From the NCBI GenBank assembly GCA_945877045.1, contig CAMCQW010000122.1, positions 1 to 6,201 of the forward strand: DNA of 6,201 nucleotides, read 5' to 3'. Positions 1 to 5,471 of this stretch are shown one piece after another (position 1 is the stretch's first letter; each line of letters opens with the position of its first letter). The notes below the pieces were generated by a model. It was not told the DNA's origin. It did no database searches and saw only the letters and a list, made by a program, of their open reading frames with translations. A program made the translations under genes and the position numbers. This DNA is from Chryseobacterium gleum (lineage in GTDB: Bacteria > Bacteroidota > Bacteroidia > Flavobacteriales_D > Crocinitomicaceae).

Positions 1-166
1 CAAATAAGCTAAATAACATAGCTAATCCGACCCAAATACAAGTCCAAAGAATTGACTTTTTTGTCGACATTTCTTGTTGTTTCGCCTTTGAGAACAAACC
101 CAAATCAAAGGAGAGAATCAAAACTATTACAGCAACAAAGACGACAATAAGTATTGGAGAATCCAT
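1..166 (-). CDS. TerC/Alx-family integral membrane protein, N-terminal part (cut by window edge)
   Basis: This is an open frame on the minus strand starting with ATG at 166-164 and running off the left edge after 55 full codons. The visible protein begins with a strongly hydrophobic helix (about residues 4-20), followed by the motif FDLGLFSK at 19-27. A short polar loop containing KQQEMSTKKS comes next, then a second hydrophobic helix rich in Trp (ILWTCIWVGLAMLF). A first helix ending in L/FDLG(V/L)F, a loop ending in S-x-K-x-(A/S) and a second helix of the form LW(S/T)xxWVxLAxxF is the typical start of TerC-family proteins such as E. coli Alx. These are multi-pass inner-membrane proteins linked to manganese export and tellurite or metal stress. 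The full protein would be about 300 or more residues, so only the first fifth is seen. No clear Shine-Dalgarno sequence or perfect TANNTTTG element lies upstream. The family assignment rests on about 50 residues, and the transported ion cannot be judged. Confidence 0.8.
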   Translation of the reverse strand, partial: MDSPILIVVFVAVIVLILSFDLGLFSKAKQQEMSTKKSILWTCIWVGLAMLFSLF

Positions 167-331
167 ATAAAATTAATAATATGTAAAATTAATTCGAATT
201 AGCACATAGAAGAAGAATGTTATTAGATTTTTTCAGCATCGCTTTGTTAGATTAAAACTTTTATAAGCCAAAACACAATCACTTCCAGCAAATTATTTTG
301 TCACAAAGACATTGCATTACATCTATTTTAG

Positions 332-361
332 TTGATAAAAACTAAAAATTACCTAATTTTG
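332..361 (+). promoter_or_regulatory. Bacteroidota-type promoter for the ElaA-like gene
   Basis: TTG at 332-334 (the -33 element) is separated by exactly 19 bases from TAATTTTG at 354-361, a perfect match to the -7 consensus TANNTTTG used by the Bacteroidota primary sigma factor. Transcription would begin near 367-369, giving a very short leader before the TTG start codon at 379. This is a pattern match to a known consensus, not measured. Confidence 0.6.
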
Positions 362-378
362 ATTTTAAAATAATCAAC

Positions 379-840
379 TTGAATTTTCAAATAAAGTACT
401 TTAATGAATTAAGTCTTGTTGAGTTCCATGATTTAATTGAGTTACGGATAAAAACTTTTGTTGTAGAACAAAACTGTAGCTACCTTGAATTAGACGGAAA
501 AGATAAGATTTCATATCACGTTATTTGCCGAAATGGCACAGGTGATGTTATTGCCACGGCACGTATTTTACCTTCAGGCATAAGTTATAAGGAAGTTTCA
601 ATTGGAAGAGTGGTAACTGACATAAGTATCAGAGGAAATGGAGAAGGTCATTTACTCATGAAGGAATGCATGAAATTTATTCTTGCAGAATTTGGACCAG
701 TACCAATCAGAATCTCAGCCCAAAAGCACTTAGAGAAATTTTATAATGCGCATTTGTTTTTTTCCACTGGAAAAGATTACCTCGAAGATGAAATTCCTCA
801 CGTTGAGATGCTCTATATGCCGCAAATTATTTCGCAATAA
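379..840 (+). CDS. ElaA-like GNAT-family N-acetyltransferase, TTG start
   Basis: This 153-residue protein has the same length as E. coli ElaA and is collinear with it. The N-terminal signature LRIKTFVVEQNCSYLELDGKD (about 22-42) matches the ElaA hallmark LRxxVFVVEQxCxYxExDGxD. Then come IATARILP (58-65) and the acetyl-CoA pyrophosphate-binding stretch GRVVTDISIRGNGEG (76-90), of the R-x-x-G-x-G type. ISAQKHLEKFY (112-122) and the C-terminal EDEIPHVEM (136-144) complete the match. The family transfers acetyl from acetyl-CoA to an amine; the physiological substrate is unknown. The first codon is TTG. Upstream in frame there is a stop at 343-345 and no ATG or GTG after it. The N-terminus starting at TTG aligns with ElaA almost residue for residue, so this start is favoured. 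One deviation is FYNAHLFF, where the family usually has a Y-x-x-x-G-F core. The gene stands alone, convergent with fabF. Confidence 0.88.
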   Translation: MNFQIKYFNELSLVEFHDLIELRIKTFVVEQNCSYLELDGKDKISYHVICRNGTGDVIATARILPSGISYKEVSIGRVVTDISIRGNGEGHLLMKECMKFILAEFGPVPIRISAQKHLEKFYNAHLFFSTGKDYLEDEIPHVEMLYMPQIISQ

Positions 841-930
841 AGAAATTGAAAGTTTTATCAATTGGTGATTATCTCTAAGGATCAACAAATTTCTAAAAGC
901 CTAATTAATTTATCGGAAACGATGATTCTA
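841..930. other. Convergent intergenic gap with two weak stem-loops
   Basis: The gap lies between the 3' ends of the acetyltransferase and fabF. AATTGA at 844-849 pairs with TCAATT at 858-863 around an 8-base loop, directly after the acetyltransferase stop. ATCG at 912-915 pairs with CGAT at 920-923 around a GAAA tetraloop, close to the fabF stop. Both stems are short, and neither has a convincing G+C-rich stem plus U-tract, so a terminator role is only possible. Confidence 0.25.
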
Positions 931-2169
931 CTACTTTTTAAAGATGACCGATGCGATGTGTCCGCCAAAACCAAAAGTATTGCTCATCGCATACTTTAGA
1001 GGGTGATTTACAGCATTATTCAAGGGAAATTGAAATAAATCTTTGAATTCAGGCTCAATATCTTTTGTATTTATGGTTGGTGGGACAACGCCCTCTTGAA
1101 GCGCTTTAACACAAATAATTGCTTCTATTGCCCCTGCGGCGCCAAGTAAATGCCCAGTCATAGACTTAGTAGCTGAGACAAACAAACTTTTTCGTTCACC
1201 AAAAACAGTTTTTGCCGCTAATAATTCCGAAGTATCACCTTGGGAAGTTGATGTAGCATGCATGTTAATATAATCAATATCTTCCGGTAGTATTCCGGCC
1301 TCTTTTATCGCTTCATTCATGCCTAAAATTGCGCCCAATCCTTCTGGGTGTGTTCCGGTAAGATGATAAGCATCCGCTGCCATACCACCACCAACAATTT
1401 CGCATATAATGTTTGCACCTCTATTCACAGCATGTTCATATTCCTCGACAATAAGTGCTCCAGCGCCTTCCCCCATCACAAAACCATCACGGGAAATATC
1501 GAAAGGCCGGGATGCGGTTTCAGGCTCGTCGTTTCTAAGTGACAAAGCACGTGCAGAAGAAAATCCACCAATAGAAGCTTGCGTAATAGCCGCTTCTGAT
1601 CCACCGGTAATTATCATTTCCGCTTTACCCCAAGTTATGTAATTAAATGCCTCAATAATGGCCGTATTTGATGTGGCGCAAGCAGACACAGGACAGAAAT
1701 TAACCCCACGCAAACCATATTTAATAGAAATAATTCCTGAAGCTATGTCTACCAATATTCTTGGTATGAAATAGGGAGGGAATCTCGGAGTACCATCACC
1801 ACTGCAAAATTCCATCATTTCATCCTGAAAAGTTTGAATTCCACCATTTCCAGATCCCCAAATAACGCCAATTCTATCTTTATTCAATTGGTCAAAATCA
1901 ATTCCTGCATTTTTAACCGCTTCATCTACTGCTACCAATGCATATTGGGAGAAGAGATCATATTTTCTATTTTCTTTTGAATCAAAAAAATCACTCGAAT
2001 TATAGCCTTTTAATTCACAAGCAAAATGCACCCTAAATTTTGAAGTATCAAATTTGGTAATTGGAGCAGCGCCGCTTTTTCCTTGAATTATTGAAGACCA
2101 AAAAGTTGGAACATCGTTACCTATTGGTGTAAGTGCTCCGATTCCTGTAATTACAACCCGTCTTTTCAC
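931..2169 (-). CDS. fabF: Beta-ketoacyl-[acyl-carrier-protein] synthase II (KAS II)
   Basis: This 412-residue condensing enzyme extends acyl-ACP with malonyl-ACP by decarboxylative Claisen condensation, in cytosolic type II fatty acid synthesis. It has the full length of the family (about 410-415). The N-terminus MKRRVVITGIGALTPIG is classic FabF. The nucleophile is Cys164 in VSACATS; the catalytic histidines are His304 in NMHATSTSQGD and His340 in TGHLLGAAGA; Lys335 sits in SATKSMTGH. The C-terminal NTFGFGGH loop (397-404) carries the Phe gate and glycines typical of KAS I/II. The start is GTG at 2169-2167, overlapping the TGA of the upstream S41 protease gene as GTGA; an ATG is not needed because the family N-terminus begins exactly here. 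The stop is TAG. No acpP or rnc gene is next to it, although acpP-fabF-rnc is the common primary context, so it may be a second paralog. The usual TSTP of the His304 motif reads TSTS, a mild change. Chain-length preference cannot be read from sequence. Confidence 0.93.
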   Translation of the reverse strand: MKRRVVITGIGALTPIGNDVPTFWSSIIQGKSGAAPITKFDTSKFRVHFACELKGYNSSDFFDSKENRKYDLFSQYALVAVDEAVKNAGIDFDQLNKDRIGVIWGSGNGGIQTFQDEMMEFCSGDGTPRFPPYFIPRILVDIASGIISIKYGLRGVNFCPVSACATSNTAIIEAFNYITWGKAEMIITGGSEAAITQASIGGFSSARALSLRNDEPETASRPFDISRDGFVMGEGAGALIVEEYEHAVNRGANIICEIVGGGMAADAYHLTGTHPEGLGAILGMNEAIKEAGILPEDIDYINMHATSTSQGDTSELLAAKTVFGERKSLFVSATKSMTGHLLGAAGAIEAIICVKALQEGVVPPTINTKDIEPEFKDLFQFPLNNAVNHPLKYAMSNTFGFGGHIASVIFKK

Positions 2170-3758
2170 TTATCTAATTTAAACTTGTAATACGATTTGT
2201 CTTTATAAAGAACTACGGCTTTCTGTAAGGCCTCATTAAAATCATTGTAAATCTGATAGGATTCGTTGGTACTCCATAAATCTTGAGCAAGATTAGCTCG
2301 TATTCTCATTTGGATGATTTTTTTACTGATTAAATATTCGCTTTCATTGAAAACCAACTCAGGTGCTTCTCTTTTAACATAAGAAAAGAAATTAGTCATG
2401 AAATCATCATCACAGCTAAAATTTTTATTAAAATCTTCAAAATTAGGATAGGTCGACTTCAGCGACTCCCTGTTGTTTTTAATATAGGAAATAACATAAT
2501 TATTAATATGACCTCCCCGAACGATATCACCAAAATAATCTGTAATATCAGAGGTGTCTAGTCCAACAAAAATATCCGGCATTATTCCACCTCCACCATA
2601 AACTGTTCGTTTAGTTTTTAATGTAATGAACTTTAAGGAATCGGGGAATTTAATGGAGTCTGCATTTTGAAATTCGCCATTTAAATAGCGTTGAGTTAAG
2701 TCTTTTTTGTAATTTTCTTTATCCTCATATGGCTTTTGAATAAATCGACCGGTAGGCGTATAATAGCGAGCAATCGTTAACCTAATTTCACTACCATCCG
2801 ATAAGGGAATTGGTCGTTGCACTAAGCCCTTTCCAAATGTCCTTCTTCCTACTACTAAACCTCTGTCCCAATCCTGTATTGCTCCCGAAAAAATCTCACT
2901 TGCAGAAGCAGAATATTCATCGGTAAGTACAATCAATCCACCGTCTTCCCACAAACCCTTTTTACCCGCTCTAAGATTACTTCGAGGTTGCGACCTACCC
3001 TCCGAATAAACGATTAATTTATCACCAGATAGAAATTCATCTACTAAATGATGTGCTGCATCTAATAATCCACCTCCATTTCCTTGAAGGTCAAAGACTA
3101 ATTGCTTCATTCCTTTGGATTTTAAATCTTTCAAACTATTTTGAACTTCCTCCACAGTCGTTCTAGAAAAGCTATTCAACTTTATATAACCAATTTCAGG
3201 AGTAATCATATAACTGGCATCAACAGAATAGATCGGGATTTTATCACGAACGATGGTAAATTTTAATGGGGTTTTCATGTTTTGACGCATAATCTGAATC
3301 GTTACCTTCGAGCCTAATTCACCCATCAGTTTCGAACGCACATCATTATTTTTGAGTCCAACACCCGCAATATTATTTCCGTCAACGAGCAGAATTTGAT
3401 CACCAGCCAAGACCCCTAATTTTTCAGAAGGACCACCAGGAATTGTAGCAATCACCATTAATGTGTCTTTCACAATCTGAAAGCGGATACCGATTCCAAC
3501 AAAGCTTCCATTAATTTGAGATTGTGCATCATCCGCATCTTCAGCAGGAATGTAGGTGGAATGAGGGTCAAGCTCTTCAAGCATTGCTACTATTGCCGAC
3601 TCTGTAAGCTTTTTAGCATTAACAGGATCTACATATATTTGTTCAATATGATTTAATACTTCTGCAAATTTATTTGAAGTGCTAATTTTGTTTAGGTCAA
3701 CTTGACAAAAAAGTAAAAATGGCGCTGATACAAATAATAGAAGAAAAATGTTTTTCAT
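2166..3758 (-). CDS. Exported PDZ-domain S41 carboxy-terminal processing protease (CtpA/Tsp-like)
   Basis: This 530-residue periplasmic or envelope serine protease belongs to a family that trims or degrades exported proteins from their C-termini. From ATG at 3758 it begins with a short signal peptide (MKN, a hydrophobic core to about residue 17, then FCQ). A helical N-terminal region with DPHSTYI (64-70) precedes the PDZ domain (about 84-172, with GIGI and the GDQIL strand). The S41 core follows, with DLQGNGGG at 223-230, catalytic Ser285 in SASASEI, and Lys310 and Gln314 in TFGKGLVQ, the Ser-Lys dyad plus Gln of CtpB/Tsp. YYTPTGR closes the core near 338. About 190 further residues include a GGGGIMPD motif and a mainly helical tail, as in other Bacteroidota homologues. 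The frame also opens at a TTG at 3791, but that TTG is the last three bases of the -7 promoter element, so ATG 3758 is chosen. The Cys before the mature end (LLFC) is a poor lipobox because Phe precedes Cys. The gene is the first of an operon with fabF. Confidence 0.92.
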   Translation of the reverse strand: MKNIFLLLFVSAPFLLFCQVDLNKISTSNKFAEVLNHIEQIYVDPVNAKKLTESAIVAMLEELDPHSTYIPAEDADDAQSQINGSFVGIGIRFQIVKDTLMVIATIPGGPSEKLGVLAGDQILLVDGNNIAGVGLKNNDVRSKLMGELGSKVTIQIMRQNMKTPLKFTIVRDKIPIYSVDASYMITPEIGYIKLNSFSRTTVEEVQNSLKDLKSKGMKQLVFDLQGNGGGLLDAAHHLVDEFLSGDKLIVYSEGRSQPRSNLRAGKKGLWEDGGLIVLTDEYSASASEIFSGAIQDWDRGLVVGRRTFGKGLVQRPIPLSDGSEIRLTIARYYTPTGRFIQKPYEDKENYKKDLTQRYLNGEFQNADSIKFPDSLKFITLKTKRTVYGGGGIMPDIFVGLDTSDITDYFGDIVRGGHINNYVISYIKNNRESLKSTYPNFEDFNKNFSCDDDFMTNFFSYVKREAPELVFNESEYLISKKIIQMRIRANLAQDLWSTNESYQIYNDFNEALQKAVVLYKDKSYYKFKLDK

Positions 3759-3788
3759 AGTAAGTTTTTCAATTTTGAACGATAAGAA

Positions 3789-3819
3789 CAAAAATAGTAA
3801 CAGAAGTTCGAATAACTAA
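3789..3819 (-). promoter_or_regulatory. Promoter for the S41 protease-fabF operon
   Basis: Read on the minus strand, TATTTTTG (3796 down to 3789) is a perfect TANNTTTG -7 element. TTAG (3819-3816), a one-mismatch version of the -33 TTTG, lies exactly 19 bases upstream. Transcription would start near 3782, giving a leader of about 25 bases, A-rich and without a Shine-Dalgarno sequence, to ATG 3758. This argues against translation from the in-frame TTG at 3791. Confidence 0.58.
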
Positions 3820-3837
3820 TTTATTTATGAGAAAGAT

Positions 3838-3845
3838 TAAATTTG
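3838..3845 (+). promoter_or_regulatory. Likely -7 element for the DUF2459/hydrolase gene pair
   Basis: TAAATTTG matches the TANNTTTG consensus perfectly and lies 26 bases before the ATG at 3872, so transcription would begin about 20 bases before the start codon. I see no convincing TTTG or TTG at the expected distance upstream (around 3815-3819), which weakens the call. It faces away from the S41 promoter only 41 bases to the left. Confidence 0.4.
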
Positions 3846-3871
3846 TTTAATAATACTAAAATTTAGAATAA

Positions 3872-4603
3872 ATGATGAAGTCGAAAAATAAGAATACACG
3901 TTCAACTAGCAAAAGATTTATTATTGTTGTTCTTAAATCAATAATGTGGTTTTTTATTGTCTTCTTTTCATTACTATTTTTATATTTTCTCGCTTATTTT
4001 ATATTAGCAAGAATAACAGTGGAAGGTGAAAAAAAATCGAATCCAACAATTGTTGTTTACTTGATGAACTCAGGTGTACATACCGATTTTGTTCTCCCAG
4101 TTGAAAATAAACTTATGGATTGGCGCAACTATTTCCCAAGAGAAAACACGAAAAAAAACGACACTACGCTCCAGCTAATTGCCATTGGTTGGGGGGATAA
4201 GGATTTTTATCTTAATACACCAGAGTGGGCTGACCTAACGGTAAAGACAGCAGTTTGTGCCGGATTAGGATTGGGGACATCAGCGATTCACGCCACCTAT
4301 CATGCCTCCATCTTAACAGATCGCCCGACAGTGAAACTTTTACTTACTGAAAATCAATACAAACGATTGATCAATTATATAAGGAAAAGTTTAAAATTCA
4401 ATAAAGACAAGCAGACAATAAAATTAAGTCCAAATAGCGACAAAGTTCTTAAAGATAACGATGCCTATTATGATGCAAATGAGAGCTATAGCATCATATT
4501 ATCGTGCAATACATGGATCAACAATGGACTTAAAGCAAGCGGCCAAAAAGCATGTCTATGGACCTCATTACCACAAGGAATATTGTATCAATATGGCAAA
4601 TAA
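3872..4603 (+). CDS. DUF2459 / TIGR02117-family membrane-anchored protein of unknown function
   Basis: This is a 243-residue protein. The first 15 residues are rich in Lys/Arg, and a single long hydrophobic segment follows (about 16-47). By the positive-inside rule the N-terminus is cytoplasmic and the remaining 195 residues face the periplasm. The soluble part shows the family hallmarks: VYLMNSGVHTDFVLPV (62-77), IGWGDKDFYLNTPEWADL (105-122), GLGTSAIH (133-140), YYDANESYS (199-207) and CNTWINNGLKASGQKACLW (212-230). DUF2459 proteins are conserved hypotheticals, sometimes found near urease genes; no reaction is established that I know of. His70 and Cys212 sit in the two most conserved motifs, in the His-then-Cys order of circularly permuted NlpC/P60-like hydrolases; that fold link is my inference only. 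The start is the first ATG of ATGATG; the second would be equally possible. The 3' end overlaps the next gene by 11 bases, indicating an operon and probable translational coupling. Confidence 0.85.
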   Translation: MMKSKNKNTRSTSKRFIIVVLKSIMWFFIVFFSLLFLYFLAYFILARITVEGEKKSNPTIVVYLMNSGVHTDFVLPVENKLMDWRNYFPRENTKKNDTTLQLIAIGWGDKDFYLNTPEWADLTVKTAVCAGLGLGTSAIHATYHASILTDRPTVKLLLTENQYKRLINYIRKSLKFNKDKQTIKLSPNSDKVLKDNDAYYDANESYSIILSCNTWINNGLKASGQKACLWTSLPQGILYQYGK

Positions 4604-5444
4604 CATACTCTTATTTCTTTTATTATTTAGCGGACTAAATACTTCGGCACAAGTAATTAACAATGATACAGTGGCAAGAAGATATTTATTATTTATTAAT
4701 GGGCATCGTGGACCAAAACACGACAAGGAAACTCCCAGCAATATCATCACTGAGAAAGATCCGACTGGTTATTGGCTAGATATCAACGATAGCATCATCA
4801 AGCGTTTCAATACCAGTCAAGCCATTTATTTAGATGGCCATCATAGCATAAAAACGGCTATGTACAAAAACTTTTTTCACATGGGCTCTTCTTATTTATT
4901 ATCAAGATTTTGCTGGATAAGACATAAGAGCAGTTGGGTAATTAATCCAAAAGTAAATGCTGAAGGGTTTTTTATTCGCATGACCAATGGAGCAGAGGCG
5001 GGGAAAAACTTTCTCATTTCTTCCTGCAATAAGCAAAAATGTATAAACATGAAAGACACTTTGGATATTGTTTGCCATAGCTTCGGTTATGCTTACAGCG
5101 TAGGATTTATAAATGCTATAAAGGATAAAGTTGTATTTGGAAAAATCCTTATATTGGCACCAGAAAGCGGAGGGTATTATGCGGCTGATTGGACTATGTT
5201 TCAAGAAGTATGGCAATACGGAAGTGATGACACTGGACAAGCCAATAGTGATCCAATCTATCTTCAAGATGGTCTCGCACCGCAAGTACAAGTAAAAGGC
5301 TTAGAAGTCATGATGCCCAACCATGGCGGCCGGGTATTTCTTCCGGAAAATTCAAAAAAAGGCTTTGTTAGAAGCCATCACCTTAGCTATTGGTCTTGGT
5401 TTCATGAAATTAAACCAAATGATTTTGGCTATTTTTCCAAATGA
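4593..5444 (+). CDS. Secreted putative alpha/beta-hydrolase-like serine hydrolase
   Basis: This 283-residue protein begins with a clear signal peptide: MANN, a hydrophobic stretch to about residue 12, then TSA before Gln20 as a likely signal peptidase I site. The mature part starts with a strand and loop YLLFINGHRG (31-40), resembling the beta-strand/oxyanion-loop start of lipase-like folds. Later comes LDIVCHSFGYAYSVG (157-171), a nucleophile-elbow-like x-H-S-x-G with Ser163, followed by a helix and ILILAPESGG (185-194). Candidate acidic residues are Glu191, Asp199 and Asp226; candidate histidines are His244 in MPNHGG and His262/His263 in RSHHLSYW. I do not recognise a named family and assign no substrate. 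Cys145 and Cys150 (CNKQKC) could form a disulphide after export. The frame is open further upstream to an ATG at 4461, inside the DUF2459 gene, but the signal peptide fixes ATG 4593. It overlaps the DUF2459 gene by 11 bases and precedes murB by 27, so a shared transcript is likely. Confidence 0.72.
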   Translation: MANNILLFLLLFSGLNTSAQVINNDTVARRYLLFINGHRGPKHDKETPSNIITEKDPTGYWLDINDSIIKRFNTSQAIYLDGHHSIKTAMYKNFFHMGSSYLLSRFCWIRHKSSWVINPKVNAEGFFIRMTNGAEAGKNFLISSCNKQKCINMKDTLDIVCHSFGYAYSVGFINAIKDKVVFGKILILAPESGGYYAADWTMFQEVWQYGSDDTGQANSDPIYLQDGLAPQVQVKGLEVMMPNHGGRVFLPENSKKGFVRSHHLSYWSWFHEIKPNDFGYFSK

Positions 5445-5446
5445 AT

Positions 5447-5467
5447 ACTACTTTTATAGTAGTTTTG
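5447..5467 (+). promoter_or_regulatory. Hairpin with overlapping TANNTTTG element before murB
   Basis: In the 27-base gap before murB, ACTACT (5447-5452) and AGTAGT (5458-5463) form a 6-bp stem with a 5-base loop, followed by TTTT at 5463-5466. TAGTTTTG at 5460-5467 is also a perfect -7 consensus. The stem is weak for a terminator. The -7 element has no good -33 partner and would start transcription almost at the murB ATG (5472). The gap could therefore be a weak attenuator, a weak leaderless promoter, or neither. Confidence 0.3.
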
Positions 5468-5471
5468 AAAA

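Noticed and set aside
190..201. The perfect 12-base palindrome TAATTCGAATTA upstream of the TerC gene as an operator
   Set aside because: A single short A+T-rich palindrome is expected by chance here, and no second copy or known regulator motif supports it.
912..923. ATCG-GAAA-CGAT hairpin as a terminator
   Set aside because: A 4-bp stem without an adjacent U-tract is too weak to call as an intrinsic terminator.
1348..1642. Two open frames on the plus strand, antisense to fabF
   Set aside because: They lie over the highly conserved FabF core and are explained by its codon composition; neither has a recognisable product.
3702..3710. Lipoprotein signal at LLFC in the S41 protease
   Set aside because: Phe directly before Cys does not fit the lipobox, which needs a small residue there; an ordinary signal peptide is more likely.
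3759..3791. An 11-residue N-terminal extension of the S41 protease from TTG 3791
   Set aside because: The TTG is part of a perfect -7 promoter element, and the extension would place charged residues before a normal signal peptide that starts at ATG 3758.
4461..4592. A longer form of the secreted hydrolase beginning inside the DUF2459 gene
   Set aside because: The 44 extra residues are an out-of-frame reading of conserved DUF2459 sequence, and a clean signal peptide begins at ATG 4593.
4902..5291. A 129-codon open frame on the minus strand, antisense to the hydrolase
   Set aside because: It lacks recognisable domains or a promoter, and the plus-strand frame has a signal peptide and coherent motifs, so this is a chance antisense frame.
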